This document shows positions 25,120 through 33,070 of a stretch of DNA of 64,000 nucleotides, one piece after another. The first letter of the stretch is position 1. Each line of letters starts with the position of its first letter. The DNA is taken from contig JAPOKC010000012.1 in NCBI GenBank assembly GCA_029977845.1, positions 1 through 64,000 on the forward strand, in the 5' to 3' direction. The stretch is from Mycobacteriaceae bacterium (GTDB lineage: Bacteria; Actinomycetota; Actinomycetes; Mycobacteriales; Mycobacteriaceae). The notes under the pieces are model-generated. The model was not told the origin of the DNA, ran no database searches, and saw only the letters and a program-made list of their open reading frames with translations. Made by a program: the position numbers and the translations under genes.

Positions 25120-25488
25120 GTGAGCGACCAGGGACACAACCACGCCATCCTCGACACGCTGCGACCCCAGCACCGGGCACTGCGCCAGGCGATTCCCGGG
25201 GTCTACAAGGCGTTCAACGAGATGGGCGCCGCCGCATTGGCCGAGGGCGAGCTGAGCACCGCCGTCAAGGAACTGATGGCGGTGGCGATCGGTGTCGTGC
25301 ACGGCTGCGACGGATGCATCGCCTCGCATGCGCGCGCCGCGGCCAGAGCCGGCGCGTCCAAGCAGCAGGCGGCCGAGGCGATCGGCGTGGCGATCTTCAT
25401 GAACGGTGGCCCGGCAACGGTGTACGGGGCGCGGGCCTACGAAGCGTTCTGCGAGTTCGCCGATACCGATTCCCCAGCGGGACCCTGA
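25120..25488 (+). CDS. Carboxymuconolactone decarboxylase / AhpD-like protein
   Basis: 122 residues, a single AhpD-like helical domain. The redox motif CDGCIASH (CxxC followed by His) is intact, as in alkylhydroperoxidase D, so thiol-based peroxide or disulfide chemistry is plausible; true carboxymuconolactone decarboxylase activity is less likely. GTG start without a ribosome site but with a -10 at leaderless distance. It converges with fdxA, their stops separated by two bases. Confidence 0.8.
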   Translation: MSDQGHNHAILDTLRPQHRALRQAIPGVYKAFNEMGAAALAEGELSTAVKELMAVAIGVVHGCDGCIASHARAAARAGASKQQAAEAIGVAIFMNGGPATVYGARAYEAFCEFADTDSPAGP

Positions 25489-25490
25489 CG

Positions 25491-25835
25491 TCAGCCCTGG
25501 TTGTGCGGCAGACCCGACACCATCGGGGTGTCGACCCCGACCGGCCCGAGGCCGGCCGAACCGCCCGGCGCTCCCAGCGGCGTGTCGCGACCCGGCAGCA
25601 CCTCGTTGAAGAACGCGGCGTTGTCGCTGAGGAACTTGCGCTCTGAGTCGGGCAGATCACTCTCGTAGAAGATCGCGCCCACCTCGCAGAGCAGCCGGCA
25701 CGCGCCGCAGTCGACGCACTCCTCCGGGTTGATGTACATGGTCCGGTCGCCCTCGTAGATGCAGTCCATCGGGCACTCGGCCGCGCAGGCCTTGTGCTTG
25801 ACGTCGACGCAGGCGCTGGTGATCACGTATGTCAT
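25491..25835 (-). CDS. fdxA: 7Fe-8S ferredoxin FdxA
   Basis: 114 residues. The first 60 match bacterial 7Fe ferredoxins: CVDVKHKACAAECPMDC supplies ligands for the [3Fe-4S] cluster and shares one with CVDCGACRLLC for the [4Fe-4S] cluster. The usual Pro after the last Cys is Glu. A 45-residue Gly/Pro-rich tail follows, typical of mycobacterial FdxA (Rv2007c). It likely donates electrons to redox enzymes such as P450s. A DosR box 47 bases upstream indicates induction by hypoxia or NO; the start is probably leaderless. Confidence 0.92.
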   Translation of the reverse strand: MTYVITSACVDVKHKACAAECPMDCIYEGDRTMYINPEECVDCGACRLLCEVGAIFYESDLPDSERKFLSDNAAFFNEVLPGRDTPLGAPGGSAGLGPVGVDTPMVSGLPHNQG

Positions 25836-25841
25836 GTGACC

Positions 25842-25847
25842 ATCTTA
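25842..25847 (-). promoter_or_regulatory. -10 element TAAGAT for fdxA
   Basis: TAAGAT on the minus strand, 6 nt before the fdxA ATG; the DosR box is centred about 54 bases upstream of that start, a normal activator distance. Confidence 0.55.
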
Positions 25848-25881
25848 TCTGTTACGGCACGTATCAGACACAGCCGCGATG

Positions 25882-25896
25882 GGGACTAAAGTCCTC
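25882..25896. promoter_or_regulatory. DosR (dormancy regulator) box
   Basis: GGGACTAAAGTCCTC; with its flanks it matches 18 of 20 positions of the DosR consensus TTSGGGACTWWAGTCCCSAA. It precedes fdxA. Confidence 0.85.
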
Positions 25897-25907
25897 AATT
25901 TCAGCCG

Positions 25908-26477
25908 TCATCTCCGGTACAGATCACGGCTGATGTCGACGAAACCCGTCGAGTCCAGGCGATGGTCAGCGGTGTTGCCGCACTGACCGTAGACCTGCAG
26001 CACACCGCGGCCCGCGAGGTCGGGGTGCCGGTAGTACACAGCGGCCACACCATCTCTGGCCAGGATCTTTCCGCCAGGATGACGACCCGGCGGCACCCCC
26101 TCCCGCCAGCCACCGGCGGACAGTTTGCGAGCGATCTCCCGGAAGAGGGCCGGGATCTCCCGGATCGGCGGGAGATCGAAATTCAGGTACACCGAACCCT
26201 GGTAGAGCGGATCGTCATCCTCTCGGCAGGGCATCAGGATGTAGCTGCCGGTCGCACCGCGGATCCGACCCGCCGCGATGAACTGCCGGGCCGTGGTCAT
26301 CACCTGTTCCCGGCTCTGATCGTCGGTGAGCGGATGAGCGGGCGCCTCGACCGCCGTGCCGCGCAGGTCCTTGATCCGATGCAAGACGACGAACGTGGTG
26401 CCGAGCAGCAGGTTCACCGACAGGGCTCCCGCGATCAGCAGCAGCACCGGACGGGAGCGCAGGACCGCACTGTCCAT
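25908..26477 (-). CDS. Membrane-anchored protein of unknown function
   Basis: 189 residues. One N-terminal membrane helix (VLLLIAGALSVNLLLGTTFVVL, residues 10-31) anchors a soluble domain outside the cytoplasm. The domain has two Cys (MPCREDD, GQCGNT), a strand VYLNFDLPP and GGWREGVPPGRHPGGK. The pattern resembles mycobacterial envelope proteins with no assigned role. AGGAAGG lies 4 bases before the ATG. The fdxA gene follows but has its own DosR-dependent promoter. Confidence 0.6.
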   Translation of the reverse strand: MDSAVLRSRPVLLLIAGALSVNLLLGTTFVVLHRIKDLRGTAVEAPAHPLTDDQSREQVMTTARQFIAAGRIRGATGSYILMPCREDDDPLYQGSVYLNFDLPPIREIPALFREIARKLSAGGWREGVPPGRHPGGKILARDGVAAVYYRHPDLAGRGVLQVYGQCGNTADHRLDSTGFVDISRDLYRR

Positions 26478-26689
26478 GCGGCCTTCCTACACCGATCCGC
26501 CGACGTCGGCAGGAACAGCCGCCTTGGCGAAATCGTTGGCAATCCGTGACGGAGTACGCCGAGCACGCCTGCGACGATGCTGATTCGGGGTCCACTCAGG
26601 GCCTTTGGCACCCACCCGTTCAGACTCAGCAACATTCCGACGATGCGTCGTTATGGGGATTTGATCGGTTTTCAGGCAAAGTTGATGGC

Positions 26690-27772
26690 ATGCACGCATC
26701 GCATCCGCTCGTCGGTGACCGCCCGGCGCGCGGGCTGTTGGCCCGGATTCCGGGCGTTCTGACCGCATTGCTGCTGCTGGCGGGTCTGTTCGCCGTGCCG
26801 GCGACCGCCACCCCGGCCTTCCCACACGCGCCACTGGATCAATCCGCACTGCTGAGCCAGGTCGTCCCCGGACTGGTGGACATCAACACCACCCTGAGCT
26901 ACCAGAGCGCGATCGGCGCCGGGACCGGCATCATCCTCGACCCCGACGGGCTGGTCCTGACCAACAACCACGTCATCGAGGGCGCCACCGCCATGACGGC
27001 CACCAGCCTGGCCAACAGCCAGACCTACCCCATCGACGTGATCGGCTTCGACCGCGACAACGACATCGCCCTGGTTCGGATGCGCGGGGCGGCGGGCCTT
27101 CCCACTGCCGTGATCGGCACATCGTCGTCGGTGGCGGTGGGCGATCCGATCGCTGCGATCGGCAACGCCAACGGGGCCAACAGCGTGCCGAGTTACGCTC
27201 CGGGCCATGTGACCCAGTTGGGGGCATCCGTCCGCGCCACCGACGAGTCCGGCGGCGGCGCACGTCAGCTCTACGACCTGATCCGGGTGGCCGCGGAAAT
27301 CCGGCCCGGCGATTCGGGCGGGCCGCTGGTCAACAGTGCCGGTCAGGTGGTCGGCGTCACCGTCGCGGCAACCCTCACCTATCGGATGGGCGGGGTCACC
27401 GGGGGCGAGGGCTTCGCGATCCCGATCGACCGCGCCATGGGTATCGCCAACCAGATCCGCACCGGCACCCCCTCGCCGTCGATCCACCTCGGCGACACCG
27501 CGTTCATCGGGGTCGGTATCGCCGACACCCCCATGGGGCGGGGCGGCGCGATGGTCCGGCAGGTCATTCCCGACACCCCGGCCCGGCAGATCGGCATCCT
27601 CGGCGGCGATCTGATCACCGCGGTCGACAACACCCCGATCAACTCCGCGGCCGACCTGTCCAACGTCATGGACACCCGCCGGCCGGGCGACACCATCGTG
27701 CTCACCTGGATCGACCGGGCGGGCAATCCGCGCAGCGCTCCGCTGGTGCTGGCCAAGGGCCCGGTCGGCTGA
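26690..27772 (+). CDS. pepA: Secreted trypsin-like serine protease with PDZ domain (PepA/Mtb32A type)
   Basis: 360 residues from the ATG at 26690, followed by a signal peptide (VLTALLLLAGLFAVPATATPA). Catalytic triad by motif: His94 (TNNHVIEG), Asp125 (DNDIALV), Ser209 (RPGDSGGP). A PDZ domain covers the last 90 residues (GRGGAMVRQVIPDTPA, GDLITAVDNTPI). The whole matches PepA/Mtb32A (Rv0125), a secreted antigen. An upstream open frame to 26546 lacks a signal peptide. The 212-base region 26478-26689 shows no other gene and no clear promoter. Confidence 0.88.
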   Translation: MHASHPLVGDRPARGLLARIPGVLTALLLLAGLFAVPATATPAFPHAPLDQSALLSQVVPGLVDINTTLSYQSAIGAGTGIILDPDGLVLTNNHVIEGATAMTATSLANSQTYPIDVIGFDRDNDIALVRMRGAAGLPTAVIGTSSSVAVGDPIAAIGNANGANSVPSYAPGHVTQLGASVRATDESGGGARQLYDLIRVAAEIRPGDSGGPLVNSAGQVVGVTVAATLTYRMGGVTGGEGFAIPIDRAMGIANQIRTGTPSPSIHLGDTAFIGVGIADTPMGRGGAMVRQVIPDTPARQIGILGGDLITAVDNTPINSAADLSNVMDTRRPGDTIVLTWIDRAGNPRSAPLVLAKGPVG

Positions 27773-28380
27773 GCGGGCCGCTACGCCCCCTCGTCGGGGC
27801 CGCACTGATCGTTGCCTTGGCGAACGTTCCTCCCGCCCTTGCAGATTCGACCGACCCGCTGTACCCACTCGTTGATGCCGCTGCGCAAAGACTGCAGACC
27901 GCCGACCCGGTTGCAGCCAGCAAGTGGCTCAACGGCGGATCGATCACCGACCCGGCCAGAGTGCGGCAGGTGCTCGCCACCGTCGCCGGCGACGCAGAGG
28001 CTGCGGGAGTGCCCACCGACTTCGTCACCATGGTTTTCACCGACCAGATCAACGCCACCGAGGCCGTTCAGTACAACCGGTTCTCCTGGTGGAAATTCGA
28101 TCCGGCGGCGGCGCCGTCCTCGGCCCCCGATCTGTCGTCGTCCCGGGTTGTCATCGACGAACTGAACCATCGGATGGTCACCGAGATCGCTCGGCAATGG
28201 CCGGCGCTGTCCGCACCGGACTGTCCGGCGCGATTGGCGGACGCCAAGTCCGCGGTGGCCGGCGATCGCGCGCTGGATCCGCTCTACCGGCAGGCCCTCG
28301 ACGTGGCGACGCACTCCTACTGCGAGGCCGCAGCCAACTTCGCCAGCCGATCCAGTCCGAGCGCGCAGACCGGCAGATAG
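27769..28380 (+). CDS. Secreted AroQ-gamma chorismate mutase
   Basis: 203 residues if translation begins at the CTG that overlaps the pepA stop (CTGA). This start gives a full signal peptide (RPLVGAALIVALANVPPALA-DS); the only usual start codon in the region, TTG at 27817, would remove it, and there is no ATG or GTG in frame for over 100 bases upstream. The mature protein matches M. tuberculosis *MtCM (Rv1885c): LVDAAAQRLQTADPVAASKW, VFTDQINATEAVQYNRFSWWKF, DLSSSR.VIDELN.RM, SYCEA. It converts chorismate to prephenate outside the cytoplasm. The last 64 bases overlap an opposing gene. Confidence 0.85.
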   Translation: MSGPLRPLVGAALIVALANVPPALADSTDPLYPLVDAAAQRLQTADPVAASKWLNGGSITDPARVRQVLATVAGDAEAAGVPTDFVTMVFTDQINATEAVQYNRFSWWKFDPAAAPSSAPDLSSSRVVIDELNHRMVTEIARQWPALSAPDCPARLADAKSAVAGDRALDPLYRQALDVATHSYCEAAANFASRSSPSAQTGR

Positions 28381-28721
28381 GGCGTAGCCCACCACGGCAC
28401 CTCGAACCGGACCCGGCACCCTTCCCCGACTGGTGTGACCTCGTGCCCGGTGGCAGTCACCCCGGCCACCTTCCAGCACCACCGCCGCGCCGGGACGAAC
28501 TCAGTGATCTCGAACGGCACCGTCACACCCGCCACCGTCCACACCGTCCCGCGGGCACCCGAACTCAGAATCGGCTCGCCGCCGTGCAGGACCGCTTTGC
28601 GCACGGAAGGACCCCATGACGGCCATTCGCGTACGTCGGCCAACAGTTGCCACACCACGTCCGCTGGAGCGGCGATGGCGCGATCTATGCCCGCCACCCG
28701 GGGATGCCGTGTGATACCCAT
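28317..28721 (-). CDS. SRPBCC-family lipid-binding-type protein
   Basis: 134 residues with a START/SRPBCC pattern: AIAAPADVVWQLLADVREWPSW at the start, then beta strands to VRFEVPWW and a C-terminal helix. SRPBCC pockets bind hydrophobic ligands (sterols, polyketides, lipids). Rv1883c is the relative I recall beside the chorismate mutase in M. tuberculosis. The 3' end overlaps that gene on the opposite strand by 64 bases, a long convergent overlap. Confidence 0.75.
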   Translation of the reverse strand: MGITRHPRVAGIDRAIAAPADVVWQLLADVREWPSWGPSVRKAVLHGGEPILSSGARGTVWTVAGVTVPFEITEFVPARRWCWKVAGVTATGHEVTPVGEGCRVRFEVPWWATPYLPVCALGLDRLAKLAAASQ

Positions 28722-28729
28722 GGTCTGCG

Positions 28730-28735
28730 ACGCTA
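28730..28735 (-). promoter_or_regulatory. -10 element TAGCGT
   Basis: TAGCGT on the minus strand, 8 nt before the ATG at 28721 of the SRPBCC gene. Confidence 0.35.
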
Positions 28736-28777
28736 CGCCGGCCCCGGCGCAGCGGGGCGAGACCGAGAGGATCGACG

Positions 28778-29935
28778 GTGCCGACGCGACCTGCTGCGCT
28801 GTCCATGTTCCTGACGGTGATCCTCATACTGTCCGTCGCAACCGGATGCACGAGCGGACGCACGACGGGGACCCGGCAGTTGGGCCTCGCGCCCGCGACC
28901 GCGGCCAAACTCGATGCCGCTATCGCCGACGCCATGAGAGAGGCGAAGATCCCCGGCGCGACGGTGGGCGTCTGGTCAGCGGACGGCGACTACGTCAAAG
29001 CATTCGGGGCGGCCGACACCACAACCGGCGCCCCCATGAGGATTGACTTTTACAGCCGGATCGGCAGTGTCACGAAGACCTTTACGGCCACTGCCGTGCT
29101 GCAGTTGGCCGACCGGGGTGCGGTGGCGCTGGACGATCCCATCGCCAACTATATCGACGGGATTCCCGGTGGTCGGGCCATCACCGTGCGCCAGCTCGCC
29201 AACATGCGCAGCGGCCTGCCCGACTACCAGGAGAACGAGGAGTTCCGAAACACCGTCTTGAAGAATCCCGGACGCGATTTCACCCCCGGGGAACTTCTCG
29301 GCTGGGCATTCGCGCAGTCGCCCCTTTTCAGACCCGGCCAGCAGTACCAGTACTCCAATACCAACTACATTCTGCTCGGTCTGCTGGTGGAGAAGATCAG
29401 CGGCAAGGCACTCCCGGACTATCTCACCGAGCACATCTTCCGCCCACTGGGCCTGGCGCACACCAGCTTTCCGACCGGACATCGGTTTCCCGATCCACAC
29501 GCCCGGGGCTACACCGATCCGAGCGAGGACGGCGGCGCACCGGTGGACGCGACCGATTGGAACGCAAGCTTCACCTGGGCTGCCGGCGCGATCATCTCCA
29601 CGCTCGATGATATGCACGCCTGGTTGACCGCGTTGGCACACGGAAGGCTGCTAAGCCCGGAGCTGCAGCAGCAGCGCGGGCAAAGTCCACCCTCCGCCGG
29701 ACTGCCTGCCGGCCTGGGTTATGGCCTCGGAATCTTCATCGCAAACGGGTGGATCGGTCATAACGGCAGCGTGCCCGGCTACCAAACGGTTGCGATCTAC
29801 CTACCCCAGCGCACAACTGCGGTGGTGATCATGCTCAACACCGATGTCACCACAGAGAGTGGTGTGCAGCCCAGCACCGCCCTGGGTAGGGCGATCACGA
29901 CGGTACTGACGCCGGATCACGTGTACGACGTCTAG
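28778..29935 (+). CDS. Serine beta-lactamase/DD-peptidase-like lipoprotein
   Basis: 385 residues, GTG start with GAGAGG upstream. A signal peptide ends in ATGC with Cys24 as likely lipid-attachment site. The class C beta-lactamase/R61-carboxypeptidase fold is complete: SVTK (nucleophile Ser and Lys), YSNTNY (Tyr-x-Asn) and HNGSVPGY (HxG). Many mycobacterial relatives are esterases or DD-carboxypeptidases instead of beta-lactamases. Anchored outside the membrane, it probably acts on peptidoglycan or ester substrates. Confidence 0.82.
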   Translation: MPTRPAALSMFLTVILILSVATGCTSGRTTGTRQLGLAPATAAKLDAAIADAMREAKIPGATVGVWSADGDYVKAFGAADTTTGAPMRIDFYSRIGSVTKTFTATAVLQLADRGAVALDDPIANYIDGIPGGRAITVRQLANMRSGLPDYQENEEFRNTVLKNPGRDFTPGELLGWAFAQSPLFRPGQQYQYSNTNYILLGLLVEKISGKALPDYLTEHIFRPLGLAHTSFPTGHRFPDPHARGYTDPSEDGGAPVDATDWNASFTWAAGAIISTLDDMHAWLTALAHGRLLSPELQQQRGQSPPSAGLPAGLGYGLGIFIANGWIGHNGSVPGYQTVAIYLPQRTTAVVIMLNTDVTTESGVQPSTALGRAITTVLTPDHVYDV

Positions 29936-29954
29936 ACCGGTCCGCCGGTGGCGA

Positions 29955-29960
29955 TACGAT
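29955..29960 (+). promoter_or_regulatory. -10 element TACGAT
   Basis: TACGAT, 6 nt before the ATG at 29967, the same hexamer as at yaaA. CGGAAC-N7-GTTCCG (29961-29979) spans this start codon. Confidence 0.45.
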
Positions 29961-29966
29961 CGGAAC

Positions 29967-30422
29967 ATGGAAGGTTCCGTGACGGTCCACATGGCGGCCC
30001 CGGCCGAGAAGATCTGGAATCTGATCGCCGATGTCCGCAACACCGGGAAGTTCTCACCGGAGGTGTTCGAAGCCGAGTGGCTGGACGGCGCGACCGGACC
30101 GGAACTGGGCGCCAAGTTCCGCGGCCACGTCCGGCGCAATGAGATCGGTCCGGTGTACTGGACCGTCTGCCGGGTCACCGCGTGTGAGCCCGGCCGGGAG
30201 TTCGGTTTCGCGGTTCTCGGCCCGGGTGACAAGGCCATCAACAACTGGCACTACCGGCTGACGCCCAGTGGCGACGGCACCGACGTGACGGAGTCATTCC
30301 GGCTCAACAACTCCGCCCCGATCCGGCTGTTCTGGGCGTTCGCCGGCTATCTGCGCGGGCGGCGCAACGTCCGCGATATGCGCACCACCCTCGAGCGGAT
30401 CAGGAAAGTCGTCGAGGAATAG
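29967..30422 (+). CDS. SRPBCC-family protein
   Basis: 151 residues of START-like fold: MEGSVTVHMAAPAEKIWNLIADVRNTGKFSPEV at the front with the typical APAEKIW helix, then strands ending FRLNN, and a basic C-terminal helix (LRGRRNVRDMRTTLERIRK). It is 35 bases ahead of CYP124 on the same strand and probably leads that run, where a hydrophobic-ligand carrier would suit the P450s. Ligand unknown. Confidence 0.75.
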   Translation: MEGSVTVHMAAPAEKIWNLIADVRNTGKFSPEVFEAEWLDGATGPELGAKFRGHVRRNEIGPVYWTVCRVTACEPGREFGFAVLGPGDKAINNWHYRLTPSGDGTDVTESFRLNNSAPIRLFWAFAGYLRGRRNVRDMRTTLERIRKVVEE

Positions 30423-30457
30423 GTCGGGGAACAGCCGGGATGCCTACTCTGGAGCCC

Positions 30458-31738
30458 ATGGGCATCGCACCTCGCGTCAACGGCCAGGCTCCACCTCACG
30501 TTCCACTGTCCGAGATCGACCTCGGGACGATCCGGTTCTGGGCCCAGGATGACACCTACCGCGACGGCGCCTTCGCGACCCTGCGGCGCCAATCCCCGGT
30601 CACGTTCTTCCACGAGATCGATTACGACGGATTCGCCGCCGGACCCGGGCACTGGACGCTGATGAAGTTCGATGATGTGCACTTCGCCAGCCGCCATCCG
30701 GAGATCTTCAGTTCCTACCCCAACATCACGATCGGCGATCAGGCCCCTGAGGTTGCGGAGTACTTCGGATCGATGATCGCCCTCGACGATCCGCGTCATG
30801 CCAGACTGCGCAATATCGTCAACCGCGCGTTCACCCCGAAAGTGGTGGAGCGTATCGAGGAGTCGATCCGGGACCGGGCCCGGAGCCTGGTCTCGGACCT
30901 GGTAGCCAACCATCCCGATGGCAAGGCCGAACTCGTGTCCGCGTTGTCCGGGCCACTGCCGCTGCAGATCATCTGCGACATGATGGGCATACCGCAGGCA
31001 GACCACCAGAAGATCTTCCACTGGACCAACGTCATTCTCGGCTTCGGCGACCCGGACCTGGCCACCGACTTCGAGGATTTCATGAAGGTGGCCATCGACA
31101 TCGGCGCCTATGCCACCGCACTGGCCGAGGATCGCCGGGACAATCCGCTCGATGACCTGACCACTGCCCTGGTGGCCGCCGAGGTCGACGGCGAGAGGCT
31201 GAGTTCGGCGGAGATCGCCTCGTTCTTCATCCTGTTGGCCGTGGCCGGAAACGAGACCACCCGCAACGCCATCAGCCACGGCGTGCTCGCGCTGAGCCGG
31301 TATCCCGAACAGCGCGACATCTGGTGGAACGACTTCGACAGACACCGGCCGACCGCCGTCGAGGAAATCGTTCGCTGGGCCTCGCCCGTGGTCTACATGC
31401 GACGGACCGCCACCCGCGATGTCGAGGTGAGTGGCGTGCGGATCGCCCAGGGCGACAAGGTCACCATGTGGTATGCCTCGGCCAATCGGGACGAGGACAA
31501 GTTCGACAACCCATGGTTGTTCGACGTGACCCGCGAACACAACCAGCACGTCGGCTTCGGCGGCGGGGGTGTCCACTTCTGCCTGGGCGCCAACCTCGCA
31601 CGCCGCGAGATCTCGGTGGTCTTCGAGGAGATGCGCAACCAGATCCCGGACATCGCGGCCACCGAGGAACCGGCGATGCTGCTGTCCTCGTTCATCCACG
31701 GCATCAAGAGACTCCCGGTCAGTTGGACCGCGCGTTGA
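30458..31738 (+). CDS. cyp124: Cytochrome P450, CYP124 family
   Basis: 426 residues from the ATG at 30458 (GGAG seven bases before); an ATG at 30440 is in frame, but CYP124 of M. tuberculosis (Rv2266) begins at the equivalent of 30458. Near-identical blocks include DGAFATLRR, FSSYPNITI, AEYFGSMI, LDDPRH.RLR, PLQIICDMMGIP, FHWTNVILGFGDPDLATDF, AVAGNETTRNAI, VEEIVRWASPVVYMRRT and GFGGGGVHFCLGANLAR with heme Cys. CYP124 omega-hydroxylates methyl-branched lipids and sterol side chains. Confidence 0.93.
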   Translation: MGIAPRVNGQAPPHVPLSEIDLGTIRFWAQDDTYRDGAFATLRRQSPVTFFHEIDYDGFAAGPGHWTLMKFDDVHFASRHPEIFSSYPNITIGDQAPEVAEYFGSMIALDDPRHARLRNIVNRAFTPKVVERIEESIRDRARSLVSDLVANHPDGKAELVSALSGPLPLQIICDMMGIPQADHQKIFHWTNVILGFGDPDLATDFEDFMKVAIDIGAYATALAEDRRDNPLDDLTTALVAAEVDGERLSSAEIASFFILLAVAGNETTRNAISHGVLALSRYPEQRDIWWNDFDRHRPTAVEEIVRWASPVVYMRRTATRDVEVSGVRIAQGDKVTMWYASANRDEDKFDNPWLFDVTREHNQHVGFGGGGVHFCLGANLARREISVVFEEMRNQIPDIAATEEPAMLLSSFIHGIKRLPVSWTAR

Positions 31739-33057
31739 AGCAGCGACTGCACTGGGCAGCCACCCACGGCATCGTCCGAGCGACAGCCACCCGGGCCGCC
31801 CGGCGCGGTGATCCGCAGGCCAGACTGCTCGCCGATCCGACCGTCAGCGCCGACCCGGTGCCGTTCTACCGCGAGTTGCGGGCGATCGGGCCGGTCGTGC
31901 GCGCCAGGATGACCTACCTGACCGTCGATCACTCGGTGGCATACGAACTGCTTCGTTCCGACGACTTCGAGACGATCACCTACGGCAGCAGCCTGCCGGC
32001 CCCACTGCGGTGGCTGGAACAGCGCACCCGGCCCGACACACTGCATCCGTTGATTCCGCCGTCCCTCCTCGTCGTCGAACCTCCCGATCACACGAGGTAT
32101 CGCAAGACGGTGTCCTCGGTCTTCACCTCACGTGCGGTGGCCGCACTGGAAGGCGGAGTCGATGAGACCGCCTGCGCACTACTTGATCAGCTGGCTGCGC
32201 AGACCGGTGTCGCCGACGTGGTCGAACTGTACTGTTCGCGACTACCCGTCACGATCATCAGTGAGATGCTCGGGGTGCCCGAAGCCGACCGCGGCAAGAT
32301 ACTCGAGTTCGGCGAATTAGCAGCTCCCAGTTTGGATTTCGGACTCAGCTGGGAGCAGTACCGACGCGTGCAGGAAGGTCTCGAGGGATTCGGCGACTGG
32401 CTCGTCACCCACCTCGCAACGCTGCGGGCCAATCCCGGCGACAACCTGATGAGCCAACTGATCGAGGCCTCGGCCGACGGTGTTCGGCTGGACCAGACAG
32501 AGTTGCGCGGAATCGCCGGACTGGTGCTCGCCGCCGGATTCGAGACCACGGTCAACCTGCTGGGCAACGGCATCCGCCTGCTGCTGAGCCATCCCGACCA
32601 GCTGGACATCCTGAGGGCGGATCCCGATCTGTGGGCTGGGGCGGTCGACGAGATCCTCCGCTTCGACTCACCGGTTCAGCTCACAGCCAGGCGGGCCCGG
32701 GTTGACGCCGAGTTGGCCGGCACCCACGTGAGGCAGGGCGAGACCGTGGTCATCCACCTGGCCGGAGCCAACCGGGATCCCGCCGTGTTCGACGATCCCG
32801 ACCGATTCGACGTGCGACGGCCCAATGCCGCCCGGCACCTGGCCTTCTCCGGAGGGCGGCATTTCTGCCTGGGAGCGGCGCTGGCCCGAAAAGAGGGAGA
32901 GGTCGGGCTGCGCAGCTTCTTCGATCGCTTCCCCGACGCGGCGCTGGCCGGTGAGGGCCGCCGCCGCGAGACCCGGGTCCTGCGCGGCTGGTCGCAACTG
33001 CCGGTCCGGCTCGGCTCGTCCGCCGCGAAGGCGCTGGAACCTGGCCACCGGGCGTGA
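31735..33057 (+). CDS. cyp140: Cytochrome P450, CYP140 family
   Basis: 440 residues from a TTG that overlaps the CYP124 stop (TTGA), giving MKQRLHW, which lines up with CYP140 of M. tuberculosis (Rv1880c). Shared features: DPVPFYRELR, YLTVDH, PPLRWLE-like block, VEPPDHTRYRKTVS.VFTSRAV, FGELAAPSLDFG, AAGFETTVNLLGNGIR (I helix), VDEILR (ExxR) and FSGGRHFCLGAALAR with heme Cys. The CYP140 substrate is not established. Translational coupling to CYP124 suggests the two P450s act together. Confidence 0.93.
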   Translation: MKQRLHWAATHGIVRATATRAARRGDPQARLLADPTVSADPVPFYRELRAIGPVVRARMTYLTVDHSVAYELLRSDDFETITYGSSLPAPLRWLEQRTRPDTLHPLIPPSLLVVEPPDHTRYRKTVSSVFTSRAVAALEGGVDETACALLDQLAAQTGVADVVELYCSRLPVTIISEMLGVPEADRGKILEFGELAAPSLDFGLSWEQYRRVQEGLEGFGDWLVTHLATLRANPGDNLMSQLIEASADGVRLDQTELRGIAGLVLAAGFETTVNLLGNGIRLLLSHPDQLDILRADPDLWAGAVDEILRFDSPVQLTARRARVDAELAGTHVRQGETVVIHLAGANRDPAVFDDPDRFDVRRPNAARHLAFSGGRHFCLGAALARKEGEVGLRSFFDRFPDAALAGEGRRRETRVLRGWSQLPVRLGSSAAKALEPGHRA

Positions 33058-33070
33058 TTCCATTGCAGCC

